The translations under genes and the position numbers were made by a program. A stretch of 64,000 nt of DNA from Aeromonas schubertii (GTDB lineage: Bacteria; Pseudomonadota; Gammaproteobacteria; Enterobacterales; Aeromonadaceae), in contig NZ_CDDB01000080.1 of assembly GCF_000820105.1 (NCBI RefSeq), positions 1 to 64,000 of the forward strand, read 5' to 3'. Below the pieces are notes generated by a model. The model ran no database searches, had not been told where the DNA came from, and saw only the letters and a list, made by a program, of their open reading frames with translations. Positions 26,456 to 35,677 of this stretch are shown here, in pieces. Every line of letters starts with the position of its first letter. Positions within the stretch are counted from its first letter, which is position 1.

Positions 26456-27229
26456 ATGGAAATGGAATTAATGACCCTGGTGATGCTGTTTGGCGTCGCC
26501 CTGCTGGCGGGATTTATCGACTCGATCGCCGGCGGCGGGGGACTGCTCACCGTGCCGGCACTGCTGGCCACCGGTATGCCGCCGGCTCTGGTGCTCGGCA
26601 CCAACAAGTTGCAGAGCAGTTTTGGCTCCTTCTCTGCCACCCTCTTCTTTGCCCGTCGTGGCATGCTCGAGTGGCACACCATTTGGCCTGCGGTGATCGC
26701 GACCTTTGTGGGGGCCGCAGGAGGCTCGCTGGCGGTGCAGACCATCGATGCCGCCGTGCTGGAGAAGATCCTGCCTTTCCTGTTGATGATCTTCGCCCTC
26801 TACTTCATGTTTTCACCCCGGGTGAGCGATGCCGAGAGTCAGCGCCGCCTCTCCCCCTTGCCCTTTGCGTTGTTGGCCGGCGGTGGGGTCGGGTTTTACG
26901 ATGGCTTTTTCGGGCCCGGGACCGGCTCCTTCTTTGCCATCGCCTTTATCGCCCTGGGGGGTTACGGCATGGCCCGTGCCACGGCCCATACCAAGTTGCT
27001 CAACTTCACCTCCAACATCGCCTCACTGCTCTTTTTCGCCCTGGGGGGTAAGGTGGTGTGGAGTGTAGGGCTGGTGATGGCGGTCGGTCAGTTTCTGGGG
27101 GCCAGACTCGGCTCCCGGTTGGTCATCAGCAAGGGGGTAAAGCTGATTCGTCCTCTGCTGGTCTCCGTCTCCCTGGTGATGTCGGTCAAGCTGCTGCTGG
27201 CACACTACCCTCAGCTGCTCACCATCTGA
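26456..27229 (+). CDS. TSUP family membrane transporter (TauE/SafE, YfcA-like)
   Basis: A 257-residue transporter with about eight hydrophobic segments. The duplicated TSUP motif is seen as AGFIDSIAGGGGLLTVPALLATGMPPALVLGTNKLQ and GGVGFYDGFFGPGTGSF, the latter followed by ATAHTKLLNFTSN. These match E. coli YfcA. The substrate is probably a sulfur-containing organic anion but is not known. GAGGTG precedes the ATG. Its end overlaps the convergent LysR gene by 19 bases. Confidence 0.88.
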   Translation: MEMELMTLVMLFGVALLAGFIDSIAGGGGLLTVPALLATGMPPALVLGTNKLQSSFGSFSATLFFARRGMLEWHTIWPAVIATFVGAAGGSLAVQTIDAAVLEKILPFLLMIFALYFMFSPRVSDAESQRRLSPLPFALLAGGGVGFYDGFFGPGTGSFFAIAFIALGGYGMARATAHTKLLNFTSNIASLLFFALGGKVVWSVGLVMAVGQFLGARLGSRLVISKGVKLIRPLLVSVSLVMSVKLLLAHYPQLLTI

Positions 27230-28059
27230 CGGGAGGTGAAGTGGGCGCCGATGGCCTCCATCAGCCGTACCAGTCGATCTCGCTTGAGGGCGTTGGGGCG
27301 GTAGATGAGGTGCAAGGGGCGTGTCAGCCCCGCAAGGGGGCGCCGTGGCTGCGCCTCATCCCCCAGTTTGTCGAGCAGCCCGGCCGGTAACAGCACGGGG
27401 GCCACGCCGGCGCGGGCCAGCTCGATCAGGGCCAGGTAGGAGTCCAGCTGCATGCGCGGGCGCAGTCCCTGCTCCTCCAGGGTCGCAGCCAGATAGGTAT
27501 TGGAGGGGTTCTCCAGCTCCATGGTGAGGATCCCCTCCCTGAGGGCCTGCTCCTCATCTCCGACCAGGTAGAAGGGCTCGTCCATCAGCCGGGTGGCCAA
27601 CAGGCCGTGGCCATTGGGAAGGCGTCCGGCACAGATCCCGAGCAGGGCATCGCCGGAGCGCACTCTCTCGATGATGACAGGGGTGTGGTGGGTGGAGAGC
27701 ACCAGAGCCTTGTCCTGCTGGCGGATATACGCGGCGAAGAAGGGAGCCAGATAGCCTGCCAGCAGCGTCTCGGAGCAGGCGAGCGGCAACGGGGTGTGAT
27801 CGCTCATGGCCCGGTTGTCCGAGATCTCCCCTTTAAGCTCCTCAAGCAGCGGATTGACGCGAGCCAACAGATCGCGGGCATCGGCGGTGAGACGGATGTT
27901 GCGGCCATCCGGCTCCACCAGACGCTTGCCAAGGCGTCCCTCCAGGTTGGCGATGCGCTTGCTGACCGCCGATTGGCTGATATAGAGGCGACTTCCCACC
28001 TTGCCCATGGTTCCCTCGCGGGCCAGCAGATAGAGGGTTTCCAGTCCTTCCAGCAGCAT
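27211..28059 (-). CDS. LysR-family transcription regulator
   Basis: A 282-residue regulator. The N-terminal HTH is clear: LETLYLLAREGTMGKVGSRLYISQSAVSKRIANLEGRLGKRL, with a LysR substrate-binding domain after residue 90. The start MLLEG has GGGGAG upstream. Its upstream neighbour on the same strand is an EamA exporter, 41 bases away; it may regulate that gene, the convergent TSUP transporter, or both. Confidence 0.9.
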   Translation of the reverse strand: MLLEGLETLYLLAREGTMGKVGSRLYISQSAVSKRIANLEGRLGKRLVEPDGRNIRLTADARDLLARVNPLLEELKGEISDNRAMSDHTPLPLACSETLLAGYLAPFFAAYIRQQDKALVLSTHHTPVIIERVRSGDALLGICAGRLPNGHGLLATRLMDEPFYLVGDEEQALREGILTMELENPSNTYLAATLEEQGLRPRMQLDSYLALIELARAGVAPVLLPAGLLDKLGDEAQPRRPLAGLTRPLHLIYRPNALKRDRLVRLMEAIGAHFTSRQMVSS

Positions 28060-28100
28060 GATGACTCCCCAGTATGACGTGCTGCCGACACGTTAGGGCG

Positions 28101-28982
28101 TCAGGCCCGCCACGGCAAGCGCCGCGGGGCAAACAAAATGAGATTGCCCAGCACAGAGCAGGTGACTCCGACCCAGGCTGTCGTTGTCCAGTGATACCCT
28201 TCAAACCAGGTTGACAGGCTTAGGGCCACCAGAGGAAAGAGCACGGTGGCATAGGAGGCGTTGGCGGCGCCGATGCGTCCGACCAAAGTGAGGTAGGCAC
28301 AAAATGCCACGACCGATCCGAACAGCGCCAGATAGATGAGCCCGGCCAGATAGCGCCCGCCGTGGGGGATAGTCAGTGTCTCACCCCTGACGAGGACCCA
28401 GAGAAACAGCAGCCCCACGCCGTAGAGCATGCCCCAGGGAACCAGTTGCAGCACAGTGAAGCCGGCCCGCTGGCCACGGGCCGAGACCAGGTTGCCAAGG
28501 CAGAAGCAGAGGGTACCCGCGCAGGCGAGCAGCAGGCCGAGCCGGGGCGTCTGGCCATCGCCTTGGCGCAGCTCGGGCCAAAACAGCAGCAGGGTGCCGC
28601 TCACACCGAGCAGGGCGCCGAGGGCCCAGCGCCCAGAGGGGCGCCTCTGCTCGAGCAGCCACAGCAGCAGGCCACTCACTATGCTGGCACTGGCAAATAC
28701 CACGGCCGAGAGGCCACTGGGGATGAAGCGGGTGGCATGGTAGAAGCACAAGAAGTTGGTGGAAAAGAGCAGCACCCCAAGACCCAGTGCATAGGTGTGG
28801 CCGGCAAGCGGCAGGTGCAGGGGACGACGGGCCGCGGCCAGAATGGCAAACAGGGCCAGTGCCGCCAGTGCAAAGCGGTAAAGCACCGACACCTCGATGG
28901 GCACCTCACCGAGTTGCCAGCTGATGGCAATCCAGGTCGAGCCCCAGATAAGGGTGGTGGAGAGATAGAGGGCAAGGTTCAT
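28101..28982 (-). CDS. EamA/DMT-family transporter
   Basis: A 293-residue protein with ten predicted helices and the internal repeat of EamA transporters (STTLIWGSTWIAISWQL at the start; ANASYATVLFPLVALSLSTWFEG in the second half). Probably an exporter of amino acids or other metabolites; the substrate cannot be read. AGGAG lies ahead of the ATG at 28982. It is divergent from the AraC regulator at 29146, its likely controller, and followed by the LysR gene. Confidence 0.9.
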   Translation of the reverse strand: MNLALYLSTTLIWGSTWIAISWQLGEVPIEVSVLYRFALAALALFAILAAARRPLHLPLAGHTYALGLGVLLFSTNFLCFYHATRFIPSGLSAVVFASASIVSGLLLWLLEQRRPSGRWALGALLGVSGTLLLFWPELRQGDGQTPRLGLLLACAGTLCFCLGNLVSARGQRAGFTVLQLVPWGMLYGVGLLFLWVLVRGETLTIPHGGRYLAGLIYLALFGSVVAFCAYLTLVGRIGAANASYATVLFPLVALSLSTWFEGYHWTTTAWVGVTCSVLGNLILFAPRRLPWRA

Positions 28983-29145
28983 GGAAAACTCCTGACGAGG
29001 GTAAGAGACGCCACAGTGGCGCGTCATACCGGGCTCTGTCTTGCAGCAGAGTGCGCCTTTTGCAGATTCTTGCGCTTTTGTTCACGCCCTCTCTCGCCCC
29101 GCAGGCCGGTATGGTTAGAATGGGCCTCAACGGAGAGGGGGCAGC

Positions 29146-30033
29146 ATGGGGCAGGATGGCGTCTATCAGGCATTGCAACGGAGCGGGGCTCGGCTCGAGG
29201 CCGAGTGCTGGCTGGAGCCCGGGCTTGGCGCGGTCCGCTGGCGTAATCGCTTCGATCAGACGCGCTACGACAAGCCGGGCCACCACACCCTGAGCGTCTA
29301 TCTCGAGGGTGGGGAGCAGACCGAGCGCCTCGATGGCCCGCGCGGGCGCGGGGGGGCCGGCAAGATCTGCATCATGCCGGATCAGCATCAGTCGGAGTGG
29401 CTGGTACGCGACGAGTTTGCCTTTTTCCACCTCTACTTCACCCCGGCCCATCTGGTGCGTATTGCCGAACAGGCGTGCGATCGGGAGGGGCGGCACCTCG
29501 AGCTCGAAGACAAGACCTTTATCGAAGATCCCTTGTTGGCAAGTCTGGTGCAGGGGCCTCTGCTCGCCCTCGACTGGTCCTCGCCACTGGATAGACTCTC
29601 CCTCTCCCATTGTGCCTGGATGCTGATGCTGCAGCTCTATCGCTGCCACACCCGGGCGGCGCCCCGTTTACCCCGGATCCGGGGAGGCTTGGCCCCGGTG
29701 ATGGTGCGCCGGGTGTGCGACTATATAGAGCAGCACCTGGGCGAGCCCGTCACGCTAGCCGAGCTGGCCGGCCTGGTGCAACTGAGCGAATACCACTTCG
29801 CCCGGATGTTTGCCACCAGTGTCGGACTACCTCCCCATCGCTATCTCGCCACTCGCCGGCTGACCCGGGCCGTGGAGCTGCTCAAGGGGAGGCTGCCACT
29901 GGCAGAGATCGCCCTGCGCTGCGGTTTTTCCTCCCAGGCTCACTTCGGCAATCGCTTCAAGGCAGCCTTCGGACAGACGCCGGGGCAGTGGCGAGCCCAA
30001 TGGTCATCTTGTTGTCATATGCAGCAAAGATAG
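29146..30033 (+). CDS. AraC-family transcription regulator
   Basis: A 295-residue regulator with an N-terminal cupin-like sensor part and two C-terminal HTH motifs: PVTLAELAGLVQLSEYHFARMFATSVGLPPHRYLATRRL and LPLAEIALRCGFSSQAHFGNRFKAAFGQTPGQWRAQ. The second is the conserved AraC signature. It faces the EamA transporter across 163 bases, the usual geometry for a regulator and its target. A short ORF with a strong ribosome site follows 27 bases after its stop. Confidence 0.92.
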   Translation: MGQDGVYQALQRSGARLEAECWLEPGLGAVRWRNRFDQTRYDKPGHHTLSVYLEGGEQTERLDGPRGRGGAGKICIMPDQHQSEWLVRDEFAFFHLYFTPAHLVRIAEQACDREGRHLELEDKTFIEDPLLASLVQGPLLALDWSSPLDRLSLSHCAWMLMLQLYRCHTRAAPRLPRIRGGLAPVMVRRVCDYIEQHLGEPVTLAELAGLVQLSEYHFARMFATSVGLPPHRYLATRRLTRAVELLKGRLPLAEIALRCGFSSQAHFGNRFKAAFGQTPGQWRAQWSSCCHMQQR

Positions 30034-30060
30034 TGGTGGCTGCAACCCAAGGAGAGAGTC

Positions 30061-30186
30061 ATGGGACATAAAAAACGTCAGCTGCGTCATCGTCAACTCT
30101 GGTTCAGCCACTGGAACGGGCCTGTGTGGCATACCGCCCCCAGCGAAACGGCACAAAATCGCCAAACGCCTCACAGTTCCCGGTAA
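30061..30186 (+). CDS. Small basic ORF with strong ribosome-binding site, unknown function
   Basis: A 41-codon ORF starting MGHKKRQLRHRQLWFSHWNG. AAGGAGAGAGTC directly precedes the ATG, one of the best Shine-Dalgarno matches in this region. The product is very basic and rich in His, Arg, Gln and Trp, with no membrane segment. It lies 27 bases after the AraC gene on the same strand and so may be its operon partner. It is too short for the usual gene finders. I do not recognise it. Confidence 0.5.
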   Translation: MGHKKRQLRHRQLWFSHWNGPVWHTAPSETAQNRQTPHSSR

Positions 30187-30264
30187 TAAGCACGCTCAAC
30201 ACATAGGTTTTTGGGCCCGGCTTTGTCACTATTGGATGAAAATGACCAGCCGGACTCCCCCTGA

Positions 30265-31887
30265 ATGTATCTGGAACGCATCGATATCCGCAGTTTTCGC
30301 GGGATAAACCGCCTCTCGATGGGGCTGGATCAGACCACAGTACTGATAGGGGAGAACGCCTGGGGAAAGAGCAGCCTGCTGCGGGCGCTCTGGTGCCTGT
30401 TGGGGCAAGAGGCCGAGCCCTATGAGTTTACCGCCGATGACTTCTACCGCCCCGAAGACCCCGGTCTGCCCCTGGCCGATCATGCCCATATTGTCCTCAC
30501 CTTCTGCGAGTTCCGTCCCGATATCGCCCTGCACTCCAGCCGCCTGGCGCGACTCGCCCCGGCCTGGGTAAAACACAAAGACAAGTTCAACCGGATCCAC
30601 TATCGGGCCATGGCGGTGCGCCTCGAGAGTGGCGAGATAGAGACGCGCCACGATTTTCTCGATAGCGCCGGCAAGGCACTGACCTTGAATGAAGTCGGGC
30701 TGGTGGAGCAGCTGATCACCATGAACCCGGTGTTTCGGCTGCGCGACGCCCGCGCCGCCAGGGCGACCGAGCCTGCGCTCAACGGTCAGTGGGAGCAGTC
30801 ATTGAGCGATCTGAGCGAGCGGATGCAAGACGATCCTCAGGGGATCACGGAAGGGGAGCTCAAAGGGGCGCTGCAGGCGGTGCGTCACCTGATGGAGCAC
30901 TATTTTCGGGCCCTCTCGCCGCTCAAACACAAGCCTCGTACCCAGCGCGAGATCATCAACAAGCCCATGACCCTGCGTCACCCGGCCAATCTGCACGATA
31001 TGCTGGCCAGCTCCGACAGCCGGGCCTTGCAACTGGCCATGGCCGGCGTGGCGGGCGCCCTGTTGCAGGCACGCGGTAACCGTGAGCTGGAGGAGGGGGC
31101 GCGCCCCATCCTGATCCTCGAAGATCCCGAGAGTCGGTTGCACCCCACCATGCTGGCCCTGGCCTGGGGGCTGCTCGAGCAGCTCCCCGGGCAGAAGTTG
31201 CTCACCACCAACTCGGGGGACCTGCTCTCCTCGCTTCCGCTCTCCGAGGTGCGCCGTCTGGTGCGTCGGGACGGGGATATCCAGTGTCACCAGCTTGGTG
31301 GCGAGCGCTATAGCAGCGACGATCTGCGCAAGATAGCCTTTCATGTGCGCATCAACCGCCCCATGTCCCTGTTTGCCCGCTGCTGGCTGCTGGTGGAAGG
31401 GGAGACCGAGATCTGGCTGCTCTCGGAGCTGGCCCAGATCTGCGGTTACAGCCTGAGGGCGGAGGGGGTGCGCATCATCGAGTTTGCCCAGTGCGGGCAG
31501 ACACCCCTTATCAAGATTGCCCGTGACTTTGGTATCGAGTGGCATCTCCTGGCCGATGGCGATGAGGCCGGCGTCAAGTATGCCAACTCGGTGCGCGGGC
31601 AGCTTAAGGGAGAGCGCGAGCGAGATCGTCTCACCCTGTTGCCGGCGGCGGATATCGAACACTACCTCTATCAGCATGGCTTCGAGAGTGTCTATCGGCG
31701 CGAGGCCGGGGTCGGCGACAAGACGCCGCTGAGCACAGGGCGCATTATCGACAAGGCTATCCATCATCGCAGCAAGCCGGGGATGGCCCTGGCCGTGGTG
31801 GAGGAGGCGGAGCGGCTGGGTGAGATCCCCCCCGTGCTCAGGCAGATGTTTGCGAAAGTGGTCGCCATGGCGCGTGGTCAGAGTTGA
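30265..31887 (+). CDS. ybjD: OLD-family ATP-dependent nuclease, YbjD homologue
   Basis: A 540-residue protein with an SMC-like ABC ATPase N-terminus (RIDIRSFRGINRLS, Walker A IGENAWGKSSLLRAL near 33-44, signature and Walker B ILILEDPESRLHP near 290) and a C-terminal TOPRIM domain (LLVEGETEIWLLSELAQ, FGIEWHLLADGDEAG). The resemblance to E. coli YbjD runs through the whole length. OLD proteins cut DNA in an ATP-linked way, and some act in phage defence, but YbjD's role is not settled. No Gabija-type helicase partner is adjacent. The start codon has only a weak ribosome site. Confidence 0.9.
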   Translation: MYLERIDIRSFRGINRLSMGLDQTTVLIGENAWGKSSLLRALWCLLGQEAEPYEFTADDFYRPEDPGLPLADHAHIVLTFCEFRPDIALHSSRLARLAPAWVKHKDKFNRIHYRAMAVRLESGEIETRHDFLDSAGKALTLNEVGLVEQLITMNPVFRLRDARAARATEPALNGQWEQSLSDLSERMQDDPQGITEGELKGALQAVRHLMEHYFRALSPLKHKPRTQREIINKPMTLRHPANLHDMLASSDSRALQLAMAGVAGALLQARGNRELEEGARPILILEDPESRLHPTMLALAWGLLEQLPGQKLLTTNSGDLLSSLPLSEVRRLVRRDGDIQCHQLGGERYSSDDLRKIAFHVRINRPMSLFARCWLLVEGETEIWLLSELAQICGYSLRAEGVRIIEFAQCGQTPLIKIARDFGIEWHLLADGDEAGVKYANSVRGQLKGERERDRLTLLPAADIEHYLYQHGFESVYRREAGVGDKTPLSTGRIIDKAIHHRSKPGMALAVVEEAERLGEIPPVLRQMFAKVVAMARGQS

Positions 31888-31891
31888 TGGA

Positions 31892-31920
31892 TTGGGCTGC
31901 CGGGGTGAATTGGGTATACT
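31892..31920 (+). promoter_or_regulatory. Promoter for the 31949 gene
   Basis: TTGGGC (31892-31897), 17-base spacer and TATACT (31915-31920), 29 bases ahead of the start codon. Confidence 0.55.
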
Positions 31921-31948
31921 GCGCGGCTCTTGTCTCAGGAGTCTTGCC

Positions 31949-32662
31949 ATGTTTGCTCAACTCACCCTCTGGCTCTACCCTCTGCTCGGCCTGATGGCCT
32001 GTGGCGCCTTGTTTTTACTGGGGGTCGTGCTGTGGAAAGGGGATCTCTGCCCCGGTCAGCGCGCCCGGATTTCGACCCAGATCTTCTCGGTGTGGGTGAT
32101 GACGGCCCTGTCGGTGTTGCTGGCTCTCTCTGCCGGCGCCCCTCTGTGGCTGATCGCCCCGGCAGGGGGGGCAGTGATCGCCGGTTTTGCTCTCGCCATC
32201 TTTCAGTCGCGCCTCGAGGCCAAGCGCTCCATTCCCTCTGGCTGGTTTGCCGTGCCGGCACTGCCGCTCGCCCTCTATGGTCTCTTGCTGGTGGCCCGTG
32301 AGGGCGGGGCGGCACTGTCCCAACTCATCGTGCTGGGCTGCGCCTTCGCCCACCTGATGCTGCTTCGTGCTCGTCATCGGCTGCAGGCGTTCAACCTGCT
32401 GTTGCCTCTGGGGGGCCTCGTCGGCGCCCTGGCGGGGCTGGTATGGCTTGGCGTCGTGACTCTGATGCAGCAAGATGCGGCCCTGCTCGATACCCTGATC
32501 CCCTGGGTGCTGGGCTATAGCCTCCTGATGATCATGGGGCTCGGGATCTGGTTCTTCCCCCTTCTCAGCCGCCGTGACAACGCCCCTGTGGTGCTCTCCA
32601 CCACCCTCTTTATCCTGCTCCTCTCCCAGTGTGCCGGGGCCCGTCTCTTCGCCCTCATCTAA
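31949..32662 (+). CDS. Predicted integral membrane protein, function unknown
   Basis: A 237-residue hydrophobic protein with seven or eight helices (LTLWLYPLLGLMACGALFLLGVV at the start; VLSTTLFILLLSQCAGARLFALI at the end). No family is recognised. The ATG at 31949 follows a promoter-like sequence and CAGGAG. It is convergent with glgX, with only seven bases between the two genes. Confidence 0.7.
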   Translation: MFAQLTLWLYPLLGLMACGALFLLGVVLWKGDLCPGQRARISTQIFSVWVMTALSVLLALSAGAPLWLIAPAGGAVIAGFALAIFQSRLEAKRSIPSGWFAVPALPLALYGLLLVAREGGAALSQLIVLGCAFAHLMLLRARHRLQAFNLLLPLGGLVGALAGLVWLGVVTLMQQDAALLDTLIPWVLGYSLLMIMGLGIWFFPLLSRRDNAPVVLSTTLFILLLSQCAGARLFALI

Positions 32663-32669
32663 GGCTTGC

Positions 32670-34739
32670 TCAGGCGGGGCAGAATCCGGCTGCCCCGCTG
32701 ACCAGCAGGCAGCAGCTGCGCTCTGCCAGCCGATAGTGCCCCTTGATCATGGCCAATTCACTGCCAAAGGAGACGATGTCCTGGGGAGTGGGCAGGGCCG
32801 TATCGAGGATGCGATGCCACTCTCCACCGACCCCGCGTGGGGGGGCCGGCAGTTTGAACTCCAGAGGCTCCCAGAAACTGTTAAAGACCAGATAAAAGGC
32901 GAGCCGCTCCTCCTTGGAGAGGGCTGACATGGCGATGGCATGAGAGTGGCCGCCCCAGTCCGGTTGATAGCACTCCACCCCATGCCAGCAGATCTCGCTG
33001 TGGCGCAGGATCTCGGCCAGGGAGTGGGGCATGCCATCTTGCTCGGGGCGAGCCAGCAGCTGCTTGCGATAGAGGATCAGCTCCCGCATGAAGCGCAACA
33101 TATTCTGGGCGCGGCTATCCCACTTCCACTGCATCCAGCTCAAGGGAGTGTCCTGACAATAGGCGTTGTTATTGCCTTCCTGGCTGTGGAGCACCTCATC
33201 GCCCATGAGAATCATGGGAGAGCCCACCGAGAGCAGGGTGGCCACCATCATATTCTTGGCCTGTCGCAGGCGCAGGGTATTGATCTGCGGATCTCCCGTT
33301 ACGCCTTCATGGCCATGATTCCAGCTGAAATTCTCATTGCAGCCATCGCGATTGTGTTCACCGTTCGCCTCGTTGTGCTTCTCGTTGTAACTGGCCCAGT
33401 CCCACAGGGTAAAGCCATCGTGACAGGTGACGAAGTTGATGCTCTTCTCGGGATCCGCATGGTGGTAGTGGTAGATGTCCGGACTGCCACACAGTCGCTC
33501 GGCAAAGGCCCGGACGCTGTTGTCATCGCCACGAATAAAGCGACGGACATCATCGCGAAACTGACCGTTCCACTCACGCCAGCGGGCCCCCGCTATGCTC
33601 CCCACCTGATAGAGACCGCCGGCATCCCAGGCTTCGGCGATAAGCTTGGTATCGGTGATCAGAGGATCGGTATCTATTGTGCGCAGGGTCGGGGAGTTGG
33701 TGACCGGCATGCCGCTCTCGTCGCGGGAGAGTATTGAGGCCAGATCGAACCGGAACCCGTCCACATGCATCTCCTGACGCCAGAAGCGCAGACTGTCCAT
33801 GATCATGCGAAGGGCCACCGGGTGGGCGCCGTTAAAGGTGTTGCCGCAGCCCGAGTAGTTGGTGTGGTGCATCTGATCGTTCAGGATGTAGTAAGCCTCA
33901 TTGTCGATGCCGCGATAGCAAAAGGTGGGGCCATCGTCTCCCCCCTCGGCGGTGTGGTTGTAGACCACATCCAGAATGACCTCGATCCCGGCCCGGTGCA
34001 GCGCCTTGACCATGTCGCGAAACTCGGTGACCGGATTGCTGGTGGCGGCATATTGCGCGTGTGGCGCAAAGAAAGAGATAGGGCTGTAACCCCAGTAGTT
34101 GGCAAGGCCTGCAGGAGCATCCTGGGGATCAAACTGAAAAATGGGGAGCAGCTCGACGGCGGTGATCCCCAACTGTTGCAGATAAGGAATCTTGTCGATG
34201 AGACCCAGGTAGGTGCCGCGGCGCTTTGCGGGGATCCCTGAGCCGGGATCACGGGTAAAACCGGCCAGGTGCAACTCATAGATGACAGAGCGCGAGAGGG
34301 AGTGGGCGGGCAGTTCATCCCCTTCCCAGTCGTAGTGGCCCAGATCGACCACCCGGCTCTTGGCGCAGCAGTGCAGATTACTGCCCGGTCTGGCTGCCGC
34401 CAGACGATCGTAATTGGGGGGAAGCTCGACAGCCCGGCTATAAGGGTCGAGCAGCACCTTGTCTCGATCGAAACGGGTCCCGTTATAGGGACGCCAGGGG
34501 CCGTGGATGCGAAAACCATAGCATTGGCCGGCCCCAATCCCGGCCACATGGATGTGCCAATAGTAGGCGGTGCGATTGAGGCGGGGAGAGAGAGGGATCA
34601 CGGCCGGATTGGTGTCGGTCTCATGAGCAAAGAGCAGCAGCTCGACATGGCTGGCGAGGCGTGCCCAGATGGCAAAGTTTACCCCATCTCCCTCGAGGTG
34701 TGCCCCCAGCCGGGTGCAGTGGCCGCGTGAAATCCTCAT
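32670..34739 (-). CDS. glgX: Glycogen debranching enzyme GlgX (GH13 isoamylase type)
   Basis: Hydrolyses alpha-1,6 branches of glycogen trimmed by phosphorylase. The 689-residue product has an N-terminal CBM48-like domain, then the GH13 barrel with VYNHTAEGG, DGFRFDLASIL (nucleophile Asp), IAEAWDAGG (acid Glu) and VTCHDGFTLWD (stabilising Asp). AGGAG lies upstream of the ATG at 34739. No other glycogen genes (glgB, C, A, P) are nearby, which is unusual for glgX. The last codons form a GC-rich hairpin (GCGGGGCAG with CTGCCCCGC, 32674-32698). Confidence 0.95.
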   Translation of the reverse strand: MRISRGHCTRLGAHLEGDGVNFAIWARLASHVELLLFAHETDTNPAVIPLSPRLNRTAYYWHIHVAGIGAGQCYGFRIHGPWRPYNGTRFDRDKVLLDPYSRAVELPPNYDRLAAARPGSNLHCCAKSRVVDLGHYDWEGDELPAHSLSRSVIYELHLAGFTRDPGSGIPAKRRGTYLGLIDKIPYLQQLGITAVELLPIFQFDPQDAPAGLANYWGYSPISFFAPHAQYAATSNPVTEFRDMVKALHRAGIEVILDVVYNHTAEGGDDGPTFCYRGIDNEAYYILNDQMHHTNYSGCGNTFNGAHPVALRMIMDSLRFWRQEMHVDGFRFDLASILSRDESGMPVTNSPTLRTIDTDPLITDTKLIAEAWDAGGLYQVGSIAGARWREWNGQFRDDVRRFIRGDDNSVRAFAERLCGSPDIYHYHHADPEKSINFVTCHDGFTLWDWASYNEKHNEANGEHNRDGCNENFSWNHGHEGVTGDPQINTLRLRQAKNMMVATLLSVGSPMILMGDEVLHSQEGNNNAYCQDTPLSWMQWKWDSRAQNMLRFMRELILYRKQLLARPEQDGMPHSLAEILRHSEICWHGVECYQPDWGGHSHAIAMSALSKEERLAFYLVFNSFWEPLEFKLPAPPRGVGGEWHRILDTALPTPQDIVSFGSELAMIKGHYRLAERSCCLLVSGAAGFCPA

Positions 34740-34895
34740 AAGACAGCTCCTTTGACGCCAGTGCCTCACAGTCTAGTCAGGGATAAGTGTGGCTGCCTCT
34801 GACGCCTTATTACCCAAGGGTTGTGCGAGAGTTGCTCATCTTGCCGCTCAAACAGGCAGTCAGTTAGTTTCATCAAATATTTTTATGAATATTCC

Positions 34896-34923
34896 TTGCA
34901 ATATGAAGCGCGCGCCCTATTAT
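34896..34923 (+). promoter_or_regulatory. Promoter for the tRNA-fMet array
   Basis: TTGCAA (34896-34901), 16-base spacer and TATTAT (34918-34923). The first tRNA starts 14 bases after the -10 element, so transcription would begin just at the gene. Confidence 0.6.
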
Positions 34924-34936
34924 TGGCGACCTCGGA

Positions 34937-35013
<77 letters not shown>

Positions 35014-35071
35014 ACTTAAGCCGCAAGGCACAGGCTTCGATGTTCTGCTCACATCGAGGTGACAATTCGGA

Positions 35072-35148
<77 letters not shown>

Positions 35149-35206
35149 ATTTAAGCCGCAAGGCACAGGCTTCGATGTTCTGCTCACATCGAGGTGACAA
35201 TTCGGA

Positions 35207-35283
<77 letters not shown>

Positions 35284-35341
35284 ACTTGAGCCGCAAGGCA
35301 AAGGCTTCGATGTTCTGCTCACATCGGGGTGACAATTTGGA

Positions 35342-35418
<77 letters not shown>

Positions 35419-35476
35419 ATTTGAGCCGCAAGGCAAAGGCTTCGATGTTCTGCTCACATCGGGGTGACAATTCGGA

Positions 35477-35553
<77 letters not shown>

Positions 35554-35677
35554 CTATTCTGATCCTCTCTTTTGATTTTTCTTCCTTATTACTCATCCCC
35601 TTAGCATCTGTTAGCGTGGCTTGTCCCTCGCTTGCTGGTTATCATAATGGTCTGTCGTCAAGGATCAGGCCTCATCT

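Noticed and set aside
30265-31887. OLD nuclease as part of a Gabija defence system
   Set aside because: No UvrD-like GajB gene is adjacent, and the sequence follows E. coli YbjD over its whole length.
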